Positions 16,879-25,960 of a stretch of DNA of 64,000 nt are shown here, in pieces. Source of the DNA: Neorhizobium galegae (GTDB lineage Bacteria > Pseudomonadota > Alphaproteobacteria > Rhizobiales > Rhizobiaceae). Below the pieces are notes generated by a model, which saw only the letters and a program-made list of their open reading frames with translations, made no database searches and was not told the DNA's origin. The number at the start of each line of letters is the position of its first letter. Within the stretch, counting starts at the first letter, position 1. The stretch covers positions 811,501 to 875,500 of the forward strand of contig NZ_CP090095.1 of assembly GCF_021391675.1 (NCBI RefSeq), read 5' to 3'. The translations under genes were made by a program, and so were the position numbers.

Positions 16879-18786
16879 ATGACTGGTGTAATCAAAATTC
16901 TGCCCTCCAAGACGTTTGTCGCGGTTGCGTTTGCCGTTTTCGGCTTTGTGGGCCTGATTGTCTGGGGAGAATATTCCAGTTGGAAATCCCAGGTTGCTTA
17001 CATCGAGGCGGAGCTGATCCATACGGCCAAGGCGCTGGTGCAGCATGCCGACGATACGATCGACATGGCGAAGTTTCCGCTGGCGGCCGTGGTCACCGAG
17101 ATGGAGGAGGAACGCGATGAGCCTAACATGGCTGCAAAGATCACAGGGTTGATAAAGCGCCAGATTGACACGACCCCCTGGCTCGACGCTCTCTCCGTTT
17201 TCGATGCCGATGGACGGATGATTATAACATCGTCGTCGATCGACGCCAGCGGTATCGATTTTTCGGATACAGAATATTTCGTATTCCACCAATCCTCCGA
17301 CACGCTGGAGCCCGTTTTGGGCAGGCCGTTGAAGAGCAAGTTATCCGGCCAGTGGATATTGCCCGTCACGCAAAGGATCAGCAATCCGGACGGGAGTTTC
17401 GGCGGAGTTGCGCTTGCGACCTTCATCCTCACCGACCTGACCGATTTCTTTCAGGGCTTCGGCCTGGGCAGCGAAGGCTCGTTCCTGTTGGTTCGCCGCG
17501 ACGGCGTCGTGCTGGCACGCGCGCCATTCCTCCAGACACTGCTGGGATCGAGCGTCTCCACCTACGATCTCTTCACGACCCACCTTCGCCAACGACATTC
17601 CGGTTCCTATCACTACGTCTCACCGATAGACGACACGCAGCGCATCGGCGGCTTTTATCAGAGCGAGCACAGCGGCATGGTCGGGCTTGCCTCCGCCTCC
17701 AAGTCCGAAGCGCTGGCGACCTGGATGAGAGGCGCGCGGATACGCTGGGCGTCCTACTTTATCCTGGTGACGATCACCGGTTTCCTGGTTTGGCGTTGGC
17801 GACGCCAGATCATGTTGCGGCAGGCGAGCGAAGCGCTTCTGGTGGCGCGCGAAGCCGAATTCCGGCTACTGGCGGAAGGCTCCGGCGACCTGATCCAGCG
17901 CTTCAACGGCCATGGGATCAGGGAATATCTCTCGCCATCCGTCCGGGAGATATTCGGCGTCGACGCCGAGGCGATGCTCGGCACCCATCTCCTTGAGAAT
18001 CTGCATGAGGACGATCACGACGTCGTCAGCCAGGTCATGGACCGCCTGCGGAAAGGATCGACCAGGGAAAACATGATCGTCCGTCGCAAACGGGCCGACG
18101 GCAAGCAGATATGGCTCGAAACCACGCTGAACAGGCTGCCTGGGGGTACGGGCGGCACCGATATCCGCATCGTTGCCGTCGCACGCGACGTCACGCGCCA
18201 GAAGAGCATCCAGGAGGAGCTGGACGCGCTCGCCAATACTGACGAGCTCACCCAGCTCGCCAATCGCCGCTCCTTCAATATCCATTTCGAAGAAATGGTG
18301 CTGCAGGCCGCACAGAAGCTCACACCGCTTTCCATTCTGATGATCGACGCCGACCGCTTCAAGTTCTTCAACGACACCTATGGCCACGCCTCCGGTGATG
18401 AATGCCTGCGTGCGCTCGCGAATGTAGTGCGCGGTTCGATCCGCCGGTCGAAGGATCTCGCCGCCCGTTATGGCGGCGAGGAAATCGCCGTCCTCCTGCC
18501 GGATACGGATGGCGCCGGCGCGTTGAAGGCGGCGGAAAATATCCGCCTGCGTGTCGCCGGTCTTCGATTGCCGCATGAGAAGAATCTTCCCTGGGGTCAT
18601 GTGACGATCAGCATCGGTACCGCGACCTTCTATCCCGCTGTGGGCGCCAAGCTGACGACTGCGGAACTGTTCGAGCGCGCCGACCATGCGCTTTACCGGG
18701 CGAAGAACAACGGTCGCAATCAGGTCGCGGCTGGCGGGGACGAGGCGATGAGGTCAACCGTCCGGTCGGAAATCAAGTCCGTCTGA
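16879..18786 (+). CDS. Membrane diguanylate cyclase (CACHE-PAS-GGDEF)
   Basis: This protein makes cyclic di-GMP from two GTP. From ATG 16879 (after GAGAGAGA) it has 635 residues; the frame is open 21 codons earlier but lacks a ribosome site. Helix 1 (about 12-30) and helix 2 (about 285-303, SYFILVTITGFLVWRW) flank a periplasmic CACHE-like sensor. A PAS domain (about 320-440) precedes GGDEF with DELTQLANRRSF, IDADRFKFFNDTYGHASGDE and the active loop GGEEI. An inhibitory I-site RSKD lies five residues before GGEEI, so product inhibition is expected. No EAL domain is present. It is transcribed alone. Confidence 0.9.
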   Translation: MTGVIKILPSKTFVAVAFAVFGFVGLIVWGEYSSWKSQVAYIEAELIHTAKALVQHADDTIDMAKFPLAAVVTEMEEERDEPNMAAKITGLIKRQIDTTPWLDALSVFDADGRMIITSSSIDASGIDFSDTEYFVFHQSSDTLEPVLGRPLKSKLSGQWILPVTQRISNPDGSFGGVALATFILTDLTDFFQGFGLGSEGSFLLVRRDGVVLARAPFLQTLLGSSVSTYDLFTTHLRQRHSGSYHYVSPIDDTQRIGGFYQSEHSGMVGLASASKSEALATWMRGARIRWASYFILVTITGFLVWRWRRQIMLRQASEALLVAREAEFRLLAEGSGDLIQRFNGHGIREYLSPSVREIFGVDAEAMLGTHLLENLHEDDHDVVSQVMDRLRKGSTRENMIVRRKRADGKQIWLETTLNRLPGGTGGTDIRIVAVARDVTRQKSIQEELDALANTDELTQLANRRSFNIHFEEMVLQAAQKLTPLSILMIDADRFKFFNDTYGHASGDECLRALANVVRGSIRRSKDLAARYGGEEIAVLLPDTDGAGALKAAENIRLRVAGLRLPHEKNLPWGHVTISIGTATFYPAVGAKLTTAELFERADHALYRAKNNGRNQVAAGGDEAMRSTVRSEIKSV

Positions 18787-18950
18787 CCGCATGCCGCGGT
18801 CACGGCAGCGTTACATCCTTGATAAATGCCAGATTTCGCGCTTGACGCCGGCCCGGAGGGGAATACTAAGAAACATCCCCGCCGACGGCCGTTTGACCGC
18901 CGAACATCCATCCCCATCGTGTTCGCCGCGCGGCGTTCCCAGGTGAATCC

Positions 18951-20411
18951 ATGACAAATCCAAGCTCCAACCGGGCGCTCGTCATTGCGGCCGTCATGGC
19001 AAGCATGGCGATGATCGCAATCGAGGCGACCATCGTTTCGACGGCCATGCCGCAGATCGCCGCCCAACTCGGACAGCTGAACCTCTATAGCTGGGTGTTC
19101 TCCTCCTTCCTGCTGGCGCAGACGGCAATGACCGTGGTGTTCGGCAAGCTCTCCGATATCTACGGCCGCAAGCCGATCATCCTGTTCGGCACGGCGGTCT
19201 TCCTGATCGCCTCCGTTCTCGCCGGTTTCGCCTGGTCGATGCCGTCGATGATCGCCTTCCGGCTGTTGCAGGGCATCGGTGCCGGCGCGATCCAGCCGGT
19301 CATCATGACCGTCGTCGGCGATCTATATCCGGGGGCGGAACGTGGCAAGGTCCAGGGATATCTCGCCAGCGTCTGGGCGCTTTCTGCGGTCGTCGGGCCG
19401 CTGCTCGGCAGCATCATCGTCCACAGCCTGCCCTGGGCCTGGGTGTTCTGGATCAACGTGCCGATCGGCATCATGTCGGCGGTGGCCTTCATCCTTTTCC
19501 TGCACGAAGAAAAACAGACCCGCACGGCATCGATAGACTTTGTGGGAGCGGGCCTCTTTGCCGTGGCCATTTCCGCCCTGATGATCGCGCTCACGGAAAC
19601 CGAAGGCGCCACCGCCTACATGTTCGTTTCGCTGGCGATCTTCCTTGTCAGCTTCGTCCTTTTCATCTGGCAGGAACGGCGCGCCGAGGCCCCGATGGTT
19701 TCCCTCCAGCTCTGGCTGAAGCGGCCGATCGCATTCGCCAATACGGCGGTCTTTCTCGCCAGCATGGCGATCATGGGCCTGACAACCTTCCTGCCCATGT
19801 ACGTGCAGACGGTGCTCAACCGTTCGCCGCTGGTTGCCGGTTTCACGCTGACCATGCTGCTGGTCGGCTGGCCGAGCGGCGGGACCTTCGCCTCGCGGAT
19901 GTTCCCGCGCTTCGGATTGCGGCCGTTGATGATCGCCGGCAGCGTCTTCGTGCCGGTTGGGGCGTTTCTCCTGGTGCTGCTGACGCCGGAAAGCTCGCCC
20001 ATCCAGGCCGGCGCAGGCTCGCTCCTGATGGGCTTCGGCATGGGCCTGCTCAATATCTCCGGCCTGGTGATCATCCAGGAGAATGTCGGTTGGTCCGAAC
20101 GAGGCAGCGCGACCGCCTCCAACGTCTTTTCCCGCAATCTCGGAAGCACGCTCGGTGCAGCGCTTCTCGGTGCCGTGCTGAGCTACGGCCTTGCCAATTC
20201 CGTCTCGGGACCGATTACTTCCGACGAATTGCGCGATCTGTTGCAGGGGGTCGGCGGTGGGCTTGCGGCCGACTCGCCCATCCGGTTTGCGCTTCAACAT
20301 GCGCTGCACATGACCTTCATCGCGATGTTCCTGATCACCGCCCTGATCGTCGTCGCCTGCCTCTGCGTTCCCGGTGTGACGAAGCGCACCGAGGCCGTGC
20401 AGGAAAGCTGA
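18951..20411 (+). CDS. MFS drug-efflux transporter (DHA2/EmrB-QacA type)
   Basis: A 486-residue major facilitator with about 13-14 membrane helices, the DHA2 size. Family motifs are visible: ATIVSTAMPQIAAQL in helix 1 (motif D1), GKLSDIYGRKPII between helices 2 and 3 (motif A), and RLLQGIGAGAIQPV in helix 4 (motif B). It would export lipophilic or toxic compounds using the proton gradient. No EmrA-type adaptor or TolC-like gene is adjacent. ATG 18951 is the first reasonable start. The substrate cannot be inferred. Confidence 0.88.
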   Translation: MTNPSSNRALVIAAVMASMAMIAIEATIVSTAMPQIAAQLGQLNLYSWVFSSFLLAQTAMTVVFGKLSDIYGRKPIILFGTAVFLIASVLAGFAWSMPSMIAFRLLQGIGAGAIQPVIMTVVGDLYPGAERGKVQGYLASVWALSAVVGPLLGSIIVHSLPWAWVFWINVPIGIMSAVAFILFLHEEKQTRTASIDFVGAGLFAVAISALMIALTETEGATAYMFVSLAIFLVSFVLFIWQERRAEAPMVSLQLWLKRPIAFANTAVFLASMAIMGLTTFLPMYVQTVLNRSPLVAGFTLTMLLVGWPSGGTFASRMFPRFGLRPLMIAGSVFVPVGAFLLVLLTPESSPIQAGAGSLLMGFGMGLLNISGLVIIQENVGWSERGSATASNVFSRNLGSTLGAALLGAVLSYGLANSVSGPITSDELRDLLQGVGGGLAADSPIRFALQHALHMTFIAMFLITALIVVACLCVPGVTKRTEAVQES

Positions 20412-20472
20412 GGCTTTCGAGACGCCGCTATCGCCAGGCGGGCGGCGATTAGCGGAATTGTACCCCTGGGTC

Positions 20473-21201
20473 TCAGTTACCGATGCCGGCCTGTGCGACC
20501 AGGATCGGCTTGTCGCGGTAATCGCTCGGGAACAGCTTCTTGAGGTTCTCGATCTTCGGCAGGTCGTTATAGACGATATAGGGATAGGTCGGGTTCTGGG
20601 TCAGGAAGTCCTGATGGTAGGCTTCCGCCGGATAGAAGGCCTTGCCCGGCTCGATGGTCGTGGCAATCGGCGCGCGGAAGACCTTGGCCTTGTCGAGCTG
20701 GCCGATATAGGCCTTGGCGACGCGGGCCTGTTCCTCGCTCGTCGGGAAGACGGTCGAGCGGTACTGGGTGCCGGTATCCGGTCCCTGGCGGTTGAGCTGG
20801 GTCGGGTCATGGGCGACAGAGAAATAGATCTGCAGCAGATGCCCGTAGGTGACCTTCTTCGGATCGAATGTCACGCGAACCGCTTCCGCATGGCCGGTCT
20901 TGCCGTAACCGACCGTCTCGTAGACGGCGGTCTCCTTGGCGCCGCCGGCATAACCGGAGACGGCGTTCTTGACGCCCTCGACATGCTGGAACACGCCCTG
21001 GACGCCCCAGAAACAGCCGCCGGCGAAGATGGCGGTTTCGGTCGCAGCCGTGCTCGCGGCCTGGTCGATCGCGGGGGCGGGGATGGCAATTCCCTCCTCG
21101 GCCGTGGCGCTGGTGGTCGCGCCAAACGTCAGGCCGGCCAGAACCAGCGCCGTGCCGGCAAAGGCGGTGAGGGTATAGGGTGTTTTCGCTCTGTTTTTCA
21201 T
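20473..21201 (-). CDS. msrA: Peptide-methionine (S)-S-oxide reductase, exported
   Basis: MsrA reduces methionine-S-sulfoxide in damaged proteins. The 242-residue product carries the catalytic motif AGGCFWGVQGVFQHVEGV (active Cys near residue 71) and the substrate motif DPTQLNRQGPDTGTQYRS. The first 35 residues form a signal peptide (basic start, hydrophobic core TAFAGTALVLAGLTF, small residues then AEE), so it acts in the periplasm. It follows msrB on the same strand with a 43-nt gap. A cytoplasmic msrA is probably elsewhere in the genome. Confidence 0.93.
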   Translation of the reverse strand: MKNRAKTPYTLTAFAGTALVLAGLTFGATTSATAEEGIAIPAPAIDQAASTAATETAIFAGGCFWGVQGVFQHVEGVKNAVSGYAGGAKETAVYETVGYGKTGHAEAVRVTFDPKKVTYGHLLQIYFSVAHDPTQLNRQGPDTGTQYRSTVFPTSEEQARVAKAYIGQLDKAKVFRAPIATTIEPGKAFYPAEAYHQDFLTQNPTYPYIVYNDLPKIENLKKLFPSDYRDKPILVAQAGIGN

Positions 21202-21244
21202 GGCGGTTTCCTCAACCGAAGTGAATGAAGGATAGGGTGGCGGA

Positions 21245-21739
21245 TCAGGCCGCTACGGCACGGAATTTCATGACCGCGCCATTCATGCAGTAGCGCAGGC
21301 CGGTCGGCTTCGGTCCGTCGTCGAAGACATGGCCGAGATGGCCGCCGCAGCGGGCGCAATTGACGGCGACGCGGACCATGCCGAGCGTCGTGTCGCTCAC
21401 CGTGCCGACGGCGTTGTCGAGCGGCGCCCAGAAGCTCGGCCAGCCGGTGCCGCTTTCGAATTTCGTCTCCGAGGAGAAAAGCGCCTGGTCGCAGCCGACG
21501 CAGGCGAACGTGCCCTTGCGATGCTCATTGAGGAGCGCGCTGCTGCCGGGATATTCGGTGCCTTCCTCGCGCAGGATATTGTACTGCTCCGGCGTCAAAA
21601 GCTTGCGCCACTCGTCAGCCGTATGGGTCACGGGGAAACTGTTTCCGGCCGCCGCAAACGTCGAGCGAATGCTCGCGGCCAGAGGGACTACGGCGAGTGC
21701 CAGCGCGCTGCCGGCCAAGAATATGCGTCTGTTCATCAT
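21245..21739 (-). CDS. msrB: Peptide-methionine (R)-S-oxide reductase, exported
   Basis: MsrB reduces methionine-R-sulfoxide and complements the neighbouring MsrA. The 164-residue protein has the zinc ligands CVGC and CARC and the catalytic Cys in GLRYCMNGAVMKF near the end. The N-terminus NRRIFLAGSALALAVVPLAA looks like a Tat-type or Sec signal, so the protein is likely periplasmic, matching the exported MsrA. It is the upstream gene of a two-gene msrB-msrA operon. Confidence 0.93.
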   Translation of the reverse strand: MMNRRIFLAGSALALAVVPLAASIRSTFAAAGNSFPVTHTADEWRKLLTPEQYNILREEGTEYPGSSALLNEHRKGTFACVGCDQALFSSETKFESGTGWPSFWAPLDNAVGTVSDTTLGMVRVAVNCARCGGHLGHVFDDGPKPTGLRYCMNGAVMKFRAVAA

Positions 21740-21850
21740 GGCGGAACCTCCCGGTCCATAATCTGCTTTCCTGCATGATTACGGAAGAGGTGCGCGATTG
21801 GTTACACACATCGCCGGGAAACACCGAAACGTGATCTCGCGTCGAAAGCC

Positions 21851-21898
21851 AAGGTTCCCGAACCGGGCGAAGGCGCCGACCCGAAGGCCGGGAACCTT
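21851..21898 (-). terminator. Hairpin after the phosphoketolase gene
   Basis: AAGGTTCCCG (21851-21860) and CGGGAACCTT (21889-21898) pair perfectly over 10 bp around a 28-nt loop that itself can fold. It starts 13 nt after the phosphoketolase stop on the minus strand. The T-run is weak, so termination may be partial. Confidence 0.45.
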
Positions 21899-21911
21899 CG
21901 TGGATACGGCG

Positions 21912-24305
21912 TCAGCGCGCCGGCCATTTCCAGTTCTGGATTTCCGGCATGTCCTCGCCATGTTCGCGGACATACCGGGTGTGTTCGCCAAGCTTGCTCT
22001 TCAGCATATCGACCACGCCCGCTGCCTTTTCCTTCAGTCCCGGAACGCGCTCGATGGCCTCGATGGCGAGGTGGAACCGGTCGAGTTCGTTCAGCACCGC
22101 CATGTCGAAGGGCGTCGTAGTCGTGCCTTCCTCGATGAAGCCGCGCACATGGATGTTCTGGTGGTTGGTGCGTTTGTAGGTCAGCCGGTGGATGAGATAG
22201 GGATAGCCGTGATAGGCGAAGATCACCGGGCGGTCGGCGGTGAACAGCCGGTCGAATTCCTCGTCGGGCAGGCCGTGCGGATGCTGGTCCTGGGACTGCA
22301 GGGCGAGCAGGTCGACGACGTTGACGACACGGATCCTTAGGTCGGGGATCGCTTCACGCAACAGGGAGACTGCTGCAAGCGTCTCCAGGGTCGGCACGTC
22401 GCCGGCGCAGGCCATCACCACGTCGGGCTCGACCGCGCCGCTCTCGTTGCTTGCCCAGTCCCAGATGCCGATGCCGGCCTCGCAATGCCGGATCGCCTCG
22501 TCCATGGTCAGCCATTGCGGTTCCGGCTGCTTGCCGGCGACGATGACGTTGACCCGGCCCCAGGTCTTCAGGCAGTGATCGCCGATCCAGAGCAGCGTAT
22601 TGGCATCCGGCGGCAGGTAGATGCGCACGATATCCGCCTTCTTGTTGGCGACGAGATCGACGAAGCCCGGATCCTGGTGAGAAAAGCCGTTATGGTCCTG
22701 CCGCCAGACATGCGAGGTGAGTAGGTAGTTGAGCGAGGAGACGGGCTTGCGCCACGGCAGCTCGCGCGACACTTTCAGCCACTTTGCATGCTGGTTGAAC
22801 ATCGAATCGACGATGTGGATGAAGGCCTCGTAGCACGAGAAGAAGCCGTGCCGGCCGGTCAGCAGATAACCTTCCAGCCAGCCCTGGCAGAGATGCTCGG
22901 AAAGCACCTCCATCACCCGGCCGTCCCGCGACAGGTGCACGTCGTAGGGCTCGATCCTTTCCATCCAGACACGGTCGGTCACCTCGAAGACATTGCCGAG
23001 CCGGTTGGACTCGGTTTCGTCCGGGCCGAAGATCCGGAAGTTGGAATTGATGTCGTTGAGCTTCATCACGTCGCGCAGATATCTGCCGAGTATCTCCGTC
23101 GTCTGGACCATGTCGGCACCTCGCGTCTTCACCGGCACCGCATAGTCGCGGATGTCGGGCACGAGGAGTTCCTTGCGCAGCAGGCCGCCATTGGCATGCG
23201 GGTTGGCCCCCATGCGGCGTTCGCCCCCGGGCGAGAGCGCTCGCAACTCATCCTTCAGCCGGCCATTGCCGTCGAAGAGGTCTTGCGGGTCGTAGCTCCG
23301 CATCCAGTCCTCGAGGATCTTGCGATGGGCGTCGTTCTCGCGGCAGCCGGAGACCGGCACCTGATGGGCGCGCCAGAAACCTTCGACCATCTTGCCGTCG
23401 ACTTCCTTGGGGCCGGTCCAGCCTTTCGGGCTGCGCAGCACGATCATCGGCCAGCGCGGGCAGGCTTCGGGCGCCTTGCCCTCGCGAGCCTGGCCCTGGA
23501 TCGCCCGGATGCGGTCGAAGGCAGCGTCGAATGTGGCAGCCATCTGCCGGTGCATCTTGTCCGGCTCGTGGCCCTCCACGAAGAACGGTTCATAGCCGTA
23601 GCCGCGGAAAAGATGGTCGATATCCTCGTCAGCCATGCGGCCAAGCAAAGTCGGGCTGGCGATCTTGTAACCGTTGAGATGCAGGATCGGCAGCACGGCG
23701 CCGTCGCGGGCGGGGTTCAGGAACTTGTTCGAATGCCAGCTCGCGGCAAGCGGCCCGGTCTCGGCCTCACCGTCGCCGACGACGCAGGCGACCACCAGGT
23801 CCGGATTGTCGAAGGCCGCGCCGAAGGCATGCACCAGCGCGTAGCCGAGTTCGCCGCCTTCATGGATGGAGCCGGGCGTTTCCGGCGCCGCATGGCTCGG
23901 AATGCCGCCTGGGAACGAGAACTGCCGGAACAGTTTTCGCATGCCGGCCGCATCCTCGCCGATCTCGGGGTAGATCTCGCTATAGGTGCCTTCGAGATAG
24001 GTGCTCGCGACCATGCCCGGTCCGCCATGGCCGGGGCCGCAGACATAGATCATGCTGAGATCGCGGTTGCGGATGATCCGGTTGAGGTGCGCGTAAATGA
24101 AGTTGAGGCCAGGCGTGGTGCCCCAATGGCCGAGCAGCCGTGGCTTGATATGCTCCGGCCTCAGAGGTTCTTTCAGCAGCGGATTGTCGAGCAGATAGAT
24201 CTGCCCGACGGAGAGATAGTTCGCCGCCCGCCAGTAGCGGTCGATGAGCGCCAGTTCCGCGGAGCTGATTTCCGGCATGACGGGCGAGGGTGTGTTTGAC
24301 TGCAT
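21912..24305 (-). CDS. xfp: Phosphoketolase (xylulose/fructose-6-phosphate)
   Basis: The thiamine-diphosphate enzyme splits xylulose-5-P or fructose-6-P with phosphate to acetyl phosphate and an aldose phosphate. The 797-residue product has family length and motifs: [38 protein letters not shown], and [19 protein letters not shown] (ThDP/Mg site). The start at 24305 follows a GAAGGAGC ribosome site; the open frame extends 13 codons upstream. Acetate kinase is encoded 75 nt upstream on the same strand, so acetyl phosphate would be converted to acetate with ATP gain. A near-FixK box upstream of the operon suggests low-oxygen control. Confidence 0.95.
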   Translation of the reverse strand: MQSNTPSPVMPEISSAELALIDRYWRAANYLSVGQIYLLDNPLLKEPLRPEHIKPRLLGHWGTTPGLNFIYAHLNRIIRNRDLSMIYVCGPGHGGPGMVASTYLEGTYSEIYPEIGEDAAGMRKLFRQFSFPGGIPSHAAPETPGSIHEGGELGYALVHAFGAAFDNPDLVVACVVGDGEAETGPLAASWHSNKFLNPARDGAVLPILHLNGYKIASPTLLGRMADEDIDHLFRGYGYEPFFVEGHEPDKMHRQMAATFDAAFDRIRAIQGQAREGKAPEACPRWPMIVLRSPKGWTGPKEVDGKMVEGFWRAHQVPVSGCRENDAHRKILEDWMRSYDPQDLFDGNGRLKDELRALSPGGERRMGANPHANGGLLRKELLVPDIRDYAVPVKTRGADMVQTTEILGRYLRDVMKLNDINSNFRIFGPDETESNRLGNVFEVTDRVWMERIEPYDVHLSRDGRVMEVLSEHLCQGWLEGYLLTGRHGFFSCYEAFIHIVDSMFNQHAKWLKVSRELPWRKPVSSLNYLLTSHVWRQDHNGFSHQDPGFVDLVANKKADIVRIYLPPDANTLLWIGDHCLKTWGRVNVIVAGKQPEPQWLTMDEAIRHCEAGIGIWDWASNESGAVEPDVVMACAGDVPTLETLAAVSLLREAIPDLRIRVVNVVDLLALQSQDQHPHGLPDEEFDRLFTADRPVIFAYHGYPYLIHRLTYKRTNHQNIHVRGFIEEGTTTTPFDMAVLNELDRFHLAIEAIERVPGLKEKAAGVVDMLKSKLGEHTRYVREHGEDMPEIQNWKWPAR

Positions 24306-24380
24306 CTTCTTGCTCCTTCGAGAGGGCGAGTTGATCGGAAGCATCTGTCGTGAACGGGAAAGGGTGTCCCCGACGCTGGG

Positions 24381-25580
24381 TCACGAAGCGGCGGGGTGAT
24401 CCTTCGCGTGAAGGACGGAAAGGCATTCTTCCGCGATCATCTGTTCTTCATCCGTGGGGATGACGTGGACGGCGATGCGGCTTGCGGCGGTGCTGATCGT
24501 GAGCGCGCTCTTTTCATTGGCGGTTGCATCCAGCTCTACGCCCAGCCACAGAAGTTGTTCCGTGACGCTTTTGCGTATTTGCGGCTGGTTCTCCCCAATG
24601 CCGGCGGTGAAGACCAAGGCATCGAGGCCCCCGAGCGTGGATGCAAGCCTGCCGACCTCACCGGCGATCCTGAGCGTGAAGAGGTCGATCGCCTCCCGAG
24701 CTTCCCTGCCGCCGTCCTCGATGAGTTCGCGGGTATCCCCGCTGAAGCCTGAAACACCTAAGAGGCCGGACTTGTGATAGAGTATGTCCTCCACCTCCTC
24801 GAGCGATTTTCCGAGCGGACCCAGGAAATGCAGGAGAACGCCGGGATCAAGCCAGCCCGGCCTCGTCGCCATCGGAATGCCGTCGAGCGTCGAGAACCCC
24901 ATGCTGGAATCGCGGCTCTCTCCGTGCTCGATGGCGCAGAGGCTGGCGCCGCTGCCGAGATGGGCGATGACGACTTTACCGTCGGCGATATCAGGCGCCG
25001 TCCTGGCAAGCGCGCCGGCCACGTATCGGTAGGAGAGCCCGTGGAAACCGTACCGTTTGATGCCCTGGTCATGATAGGCGCGCGGAATGGCGAGACGGCG
25101 CACGAGATCGGACTGCGTCGTATGGAAAGTGGTATCGAAGGAGCCTGTCTGGAACAGCGCCGGCCGCAGGTGCCTGACCGCCCTGATCATCCGCAGCGCC
25201 TGGGGCTGATGCAACGGCGCCAGCTCCGTCAACGACCGGACCTTGGCGATCGTCTCGGTCGTGAGTTCCACCGGGCCGTCGAAGACGTCGCCGCCATGGA
25301 CGATCCGATGGCCGGCGGAGGTGACTGCATCCAGATCGAAATGCGTGCCGAGTTCCCGGAACACCTCGTCCATCAGCTCGGCAAGATCGTCGCCGGCCTC
25401 GCCCTTGAGCGGCAGCTCGAATTGCTCCGGGCCTTCCTTCAGATGCAGCGTCAGCGGATAGGTGCCGAAGTCGACGACTGCCTTGCCGATCCGCTCCGGC
25501 CTGTTGCCGTCCACCTTGAATATGCCGATCTTCACCGTCGAAGAGCCGGCGTTGAACGTCAGGAGAAGGTTGTCCGTCAT
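24381..25580 (-). CDS. ackA: Acetate kinase
   Basis: AckA converts acetyl phosphate and ADP to acetate and ATP. The 399-residue protein has the N-terminal motif LTFNAGSSTVK, GHRIVHGGDVF, the central GFHGLSYRYVA and HLGSGASLCAI, and the C-terminal FTAGIGENQPQIRKS, all characteristic of the acetokinase family. The start codon overlaps the stop of a phosphotransacetylase remnant (ATGA), so the original pair was pta-ackA. Together with phosphoketolase it forms a short heterolactic-type bypass. Confidence 0.95.
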   Translation of the reverse strand: MTDNLLLTFNAGSSTVKIGIFKVDGNRPERIGKAVVDFGTYPLTLHLKEGPEQFELPLKGEAGDDLAELMDEVFRELGTHFDLDAVTSAGHRIVHGGDVFDGPVELTTETIAKVRSLTELAPLHQPQALRMIRAVRHLRPALFQTGSFDTTFHTTQSDLVRRLAIPRAYHDQGIKRYGFHGLSYRYVAGALARTAPDIADGKVVIAHLGSGASLCAIEHGESRDSSMGFSTLDGIPMATRPGWLDPGVLLHFLGPLGKSLEEVEDILYHKSGLLGVSGFSGDTRELIEDGGREAREAIDLFTLRIAGEVGRLASTLGGLDALVFTAGIGENQPQIRKSVTEQLLWLGVELDATANEKSALTISTAASRIAVHVIPTDEEQMIAEECLSVLHAKDHPAAS

Positions 25581-25807
25581 CGAGGCATCCTTGCGTCAAG
25601 TCGTTTCGCAGCAGCGAGCTTCGCAAGAGCGGCCGACGTGGTTCGAACCTTGGCCAGGTCTGCATGGCTTGTCAGTATGATAGGAACCTCGGCGCCGAGG
25701 ACCAGTCCTGCTGTATCGGTACGGGCGAAATAAATGAGCGTCCGCGGCGAAATCGCTTGGTGGATGATGGCCTCGTAACGGCCGTGATGTCTGAGCATGA
25801 TATCCAC
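25577..25807 (-). pseudogene. Remnant of phosphate acetyltransferase C-terminus
   Basis: This 76-codon frame contains TDTAGLVLGAEVPIILTSHA, which matches the conserved C-terminal stretch of Pta/phosphate acyltransferases (usually AGIVLGARVPIILTSRAD). The preceding 31 residues do not look like Pta, and a stop lies 18 codons upstream, so nearly all of the enzyme is missing. Its stop overlaps the ackA start (ATGA), the coupling expected for a former pta-ackA operon. It may now serve only to couple translation. Identification is from motif memory, not alignment. Confidence 0.55.
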
Positions 25808-25885
25808 GGGATTGACCTGGTTCCTCTCGCTGGGCGCATCAGGGGGCGCTCACGATCTGTGTGGCCCGGAACGGAGCCGCTTTCC

Positions 25886-25899
25886 TTGACGCAGCTCAA
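25886..25899. promoter_or_regulatory. FixK/FnrN-like box in divergent promoter region
   Basis: TTGACGCAGCTCAA fits TTGA-N6-TCAA; one position differs from the stricter TTGAY-N4-RTCAA consensus. It sits 61 nt before the kinase/ATPase fusion gene and 78 nt before the pta remnant-ackA-xfp operon, so it could serve both directions. Confidence 0.5.
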
Positions 25900-25960
25900 T
25901 GTGCCGGCGCCGCGATCCGTGGACTATCGAGCCGGTGCCGTTCAACATGAGGTGCAGCAG

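Noticed and set aside
22788..24299. 503-codon plus-strand frame opposite phosphoketolase
   Set aside because: It overlaps all of a well-conserved gene on the other strand and has the typical antisense composition.
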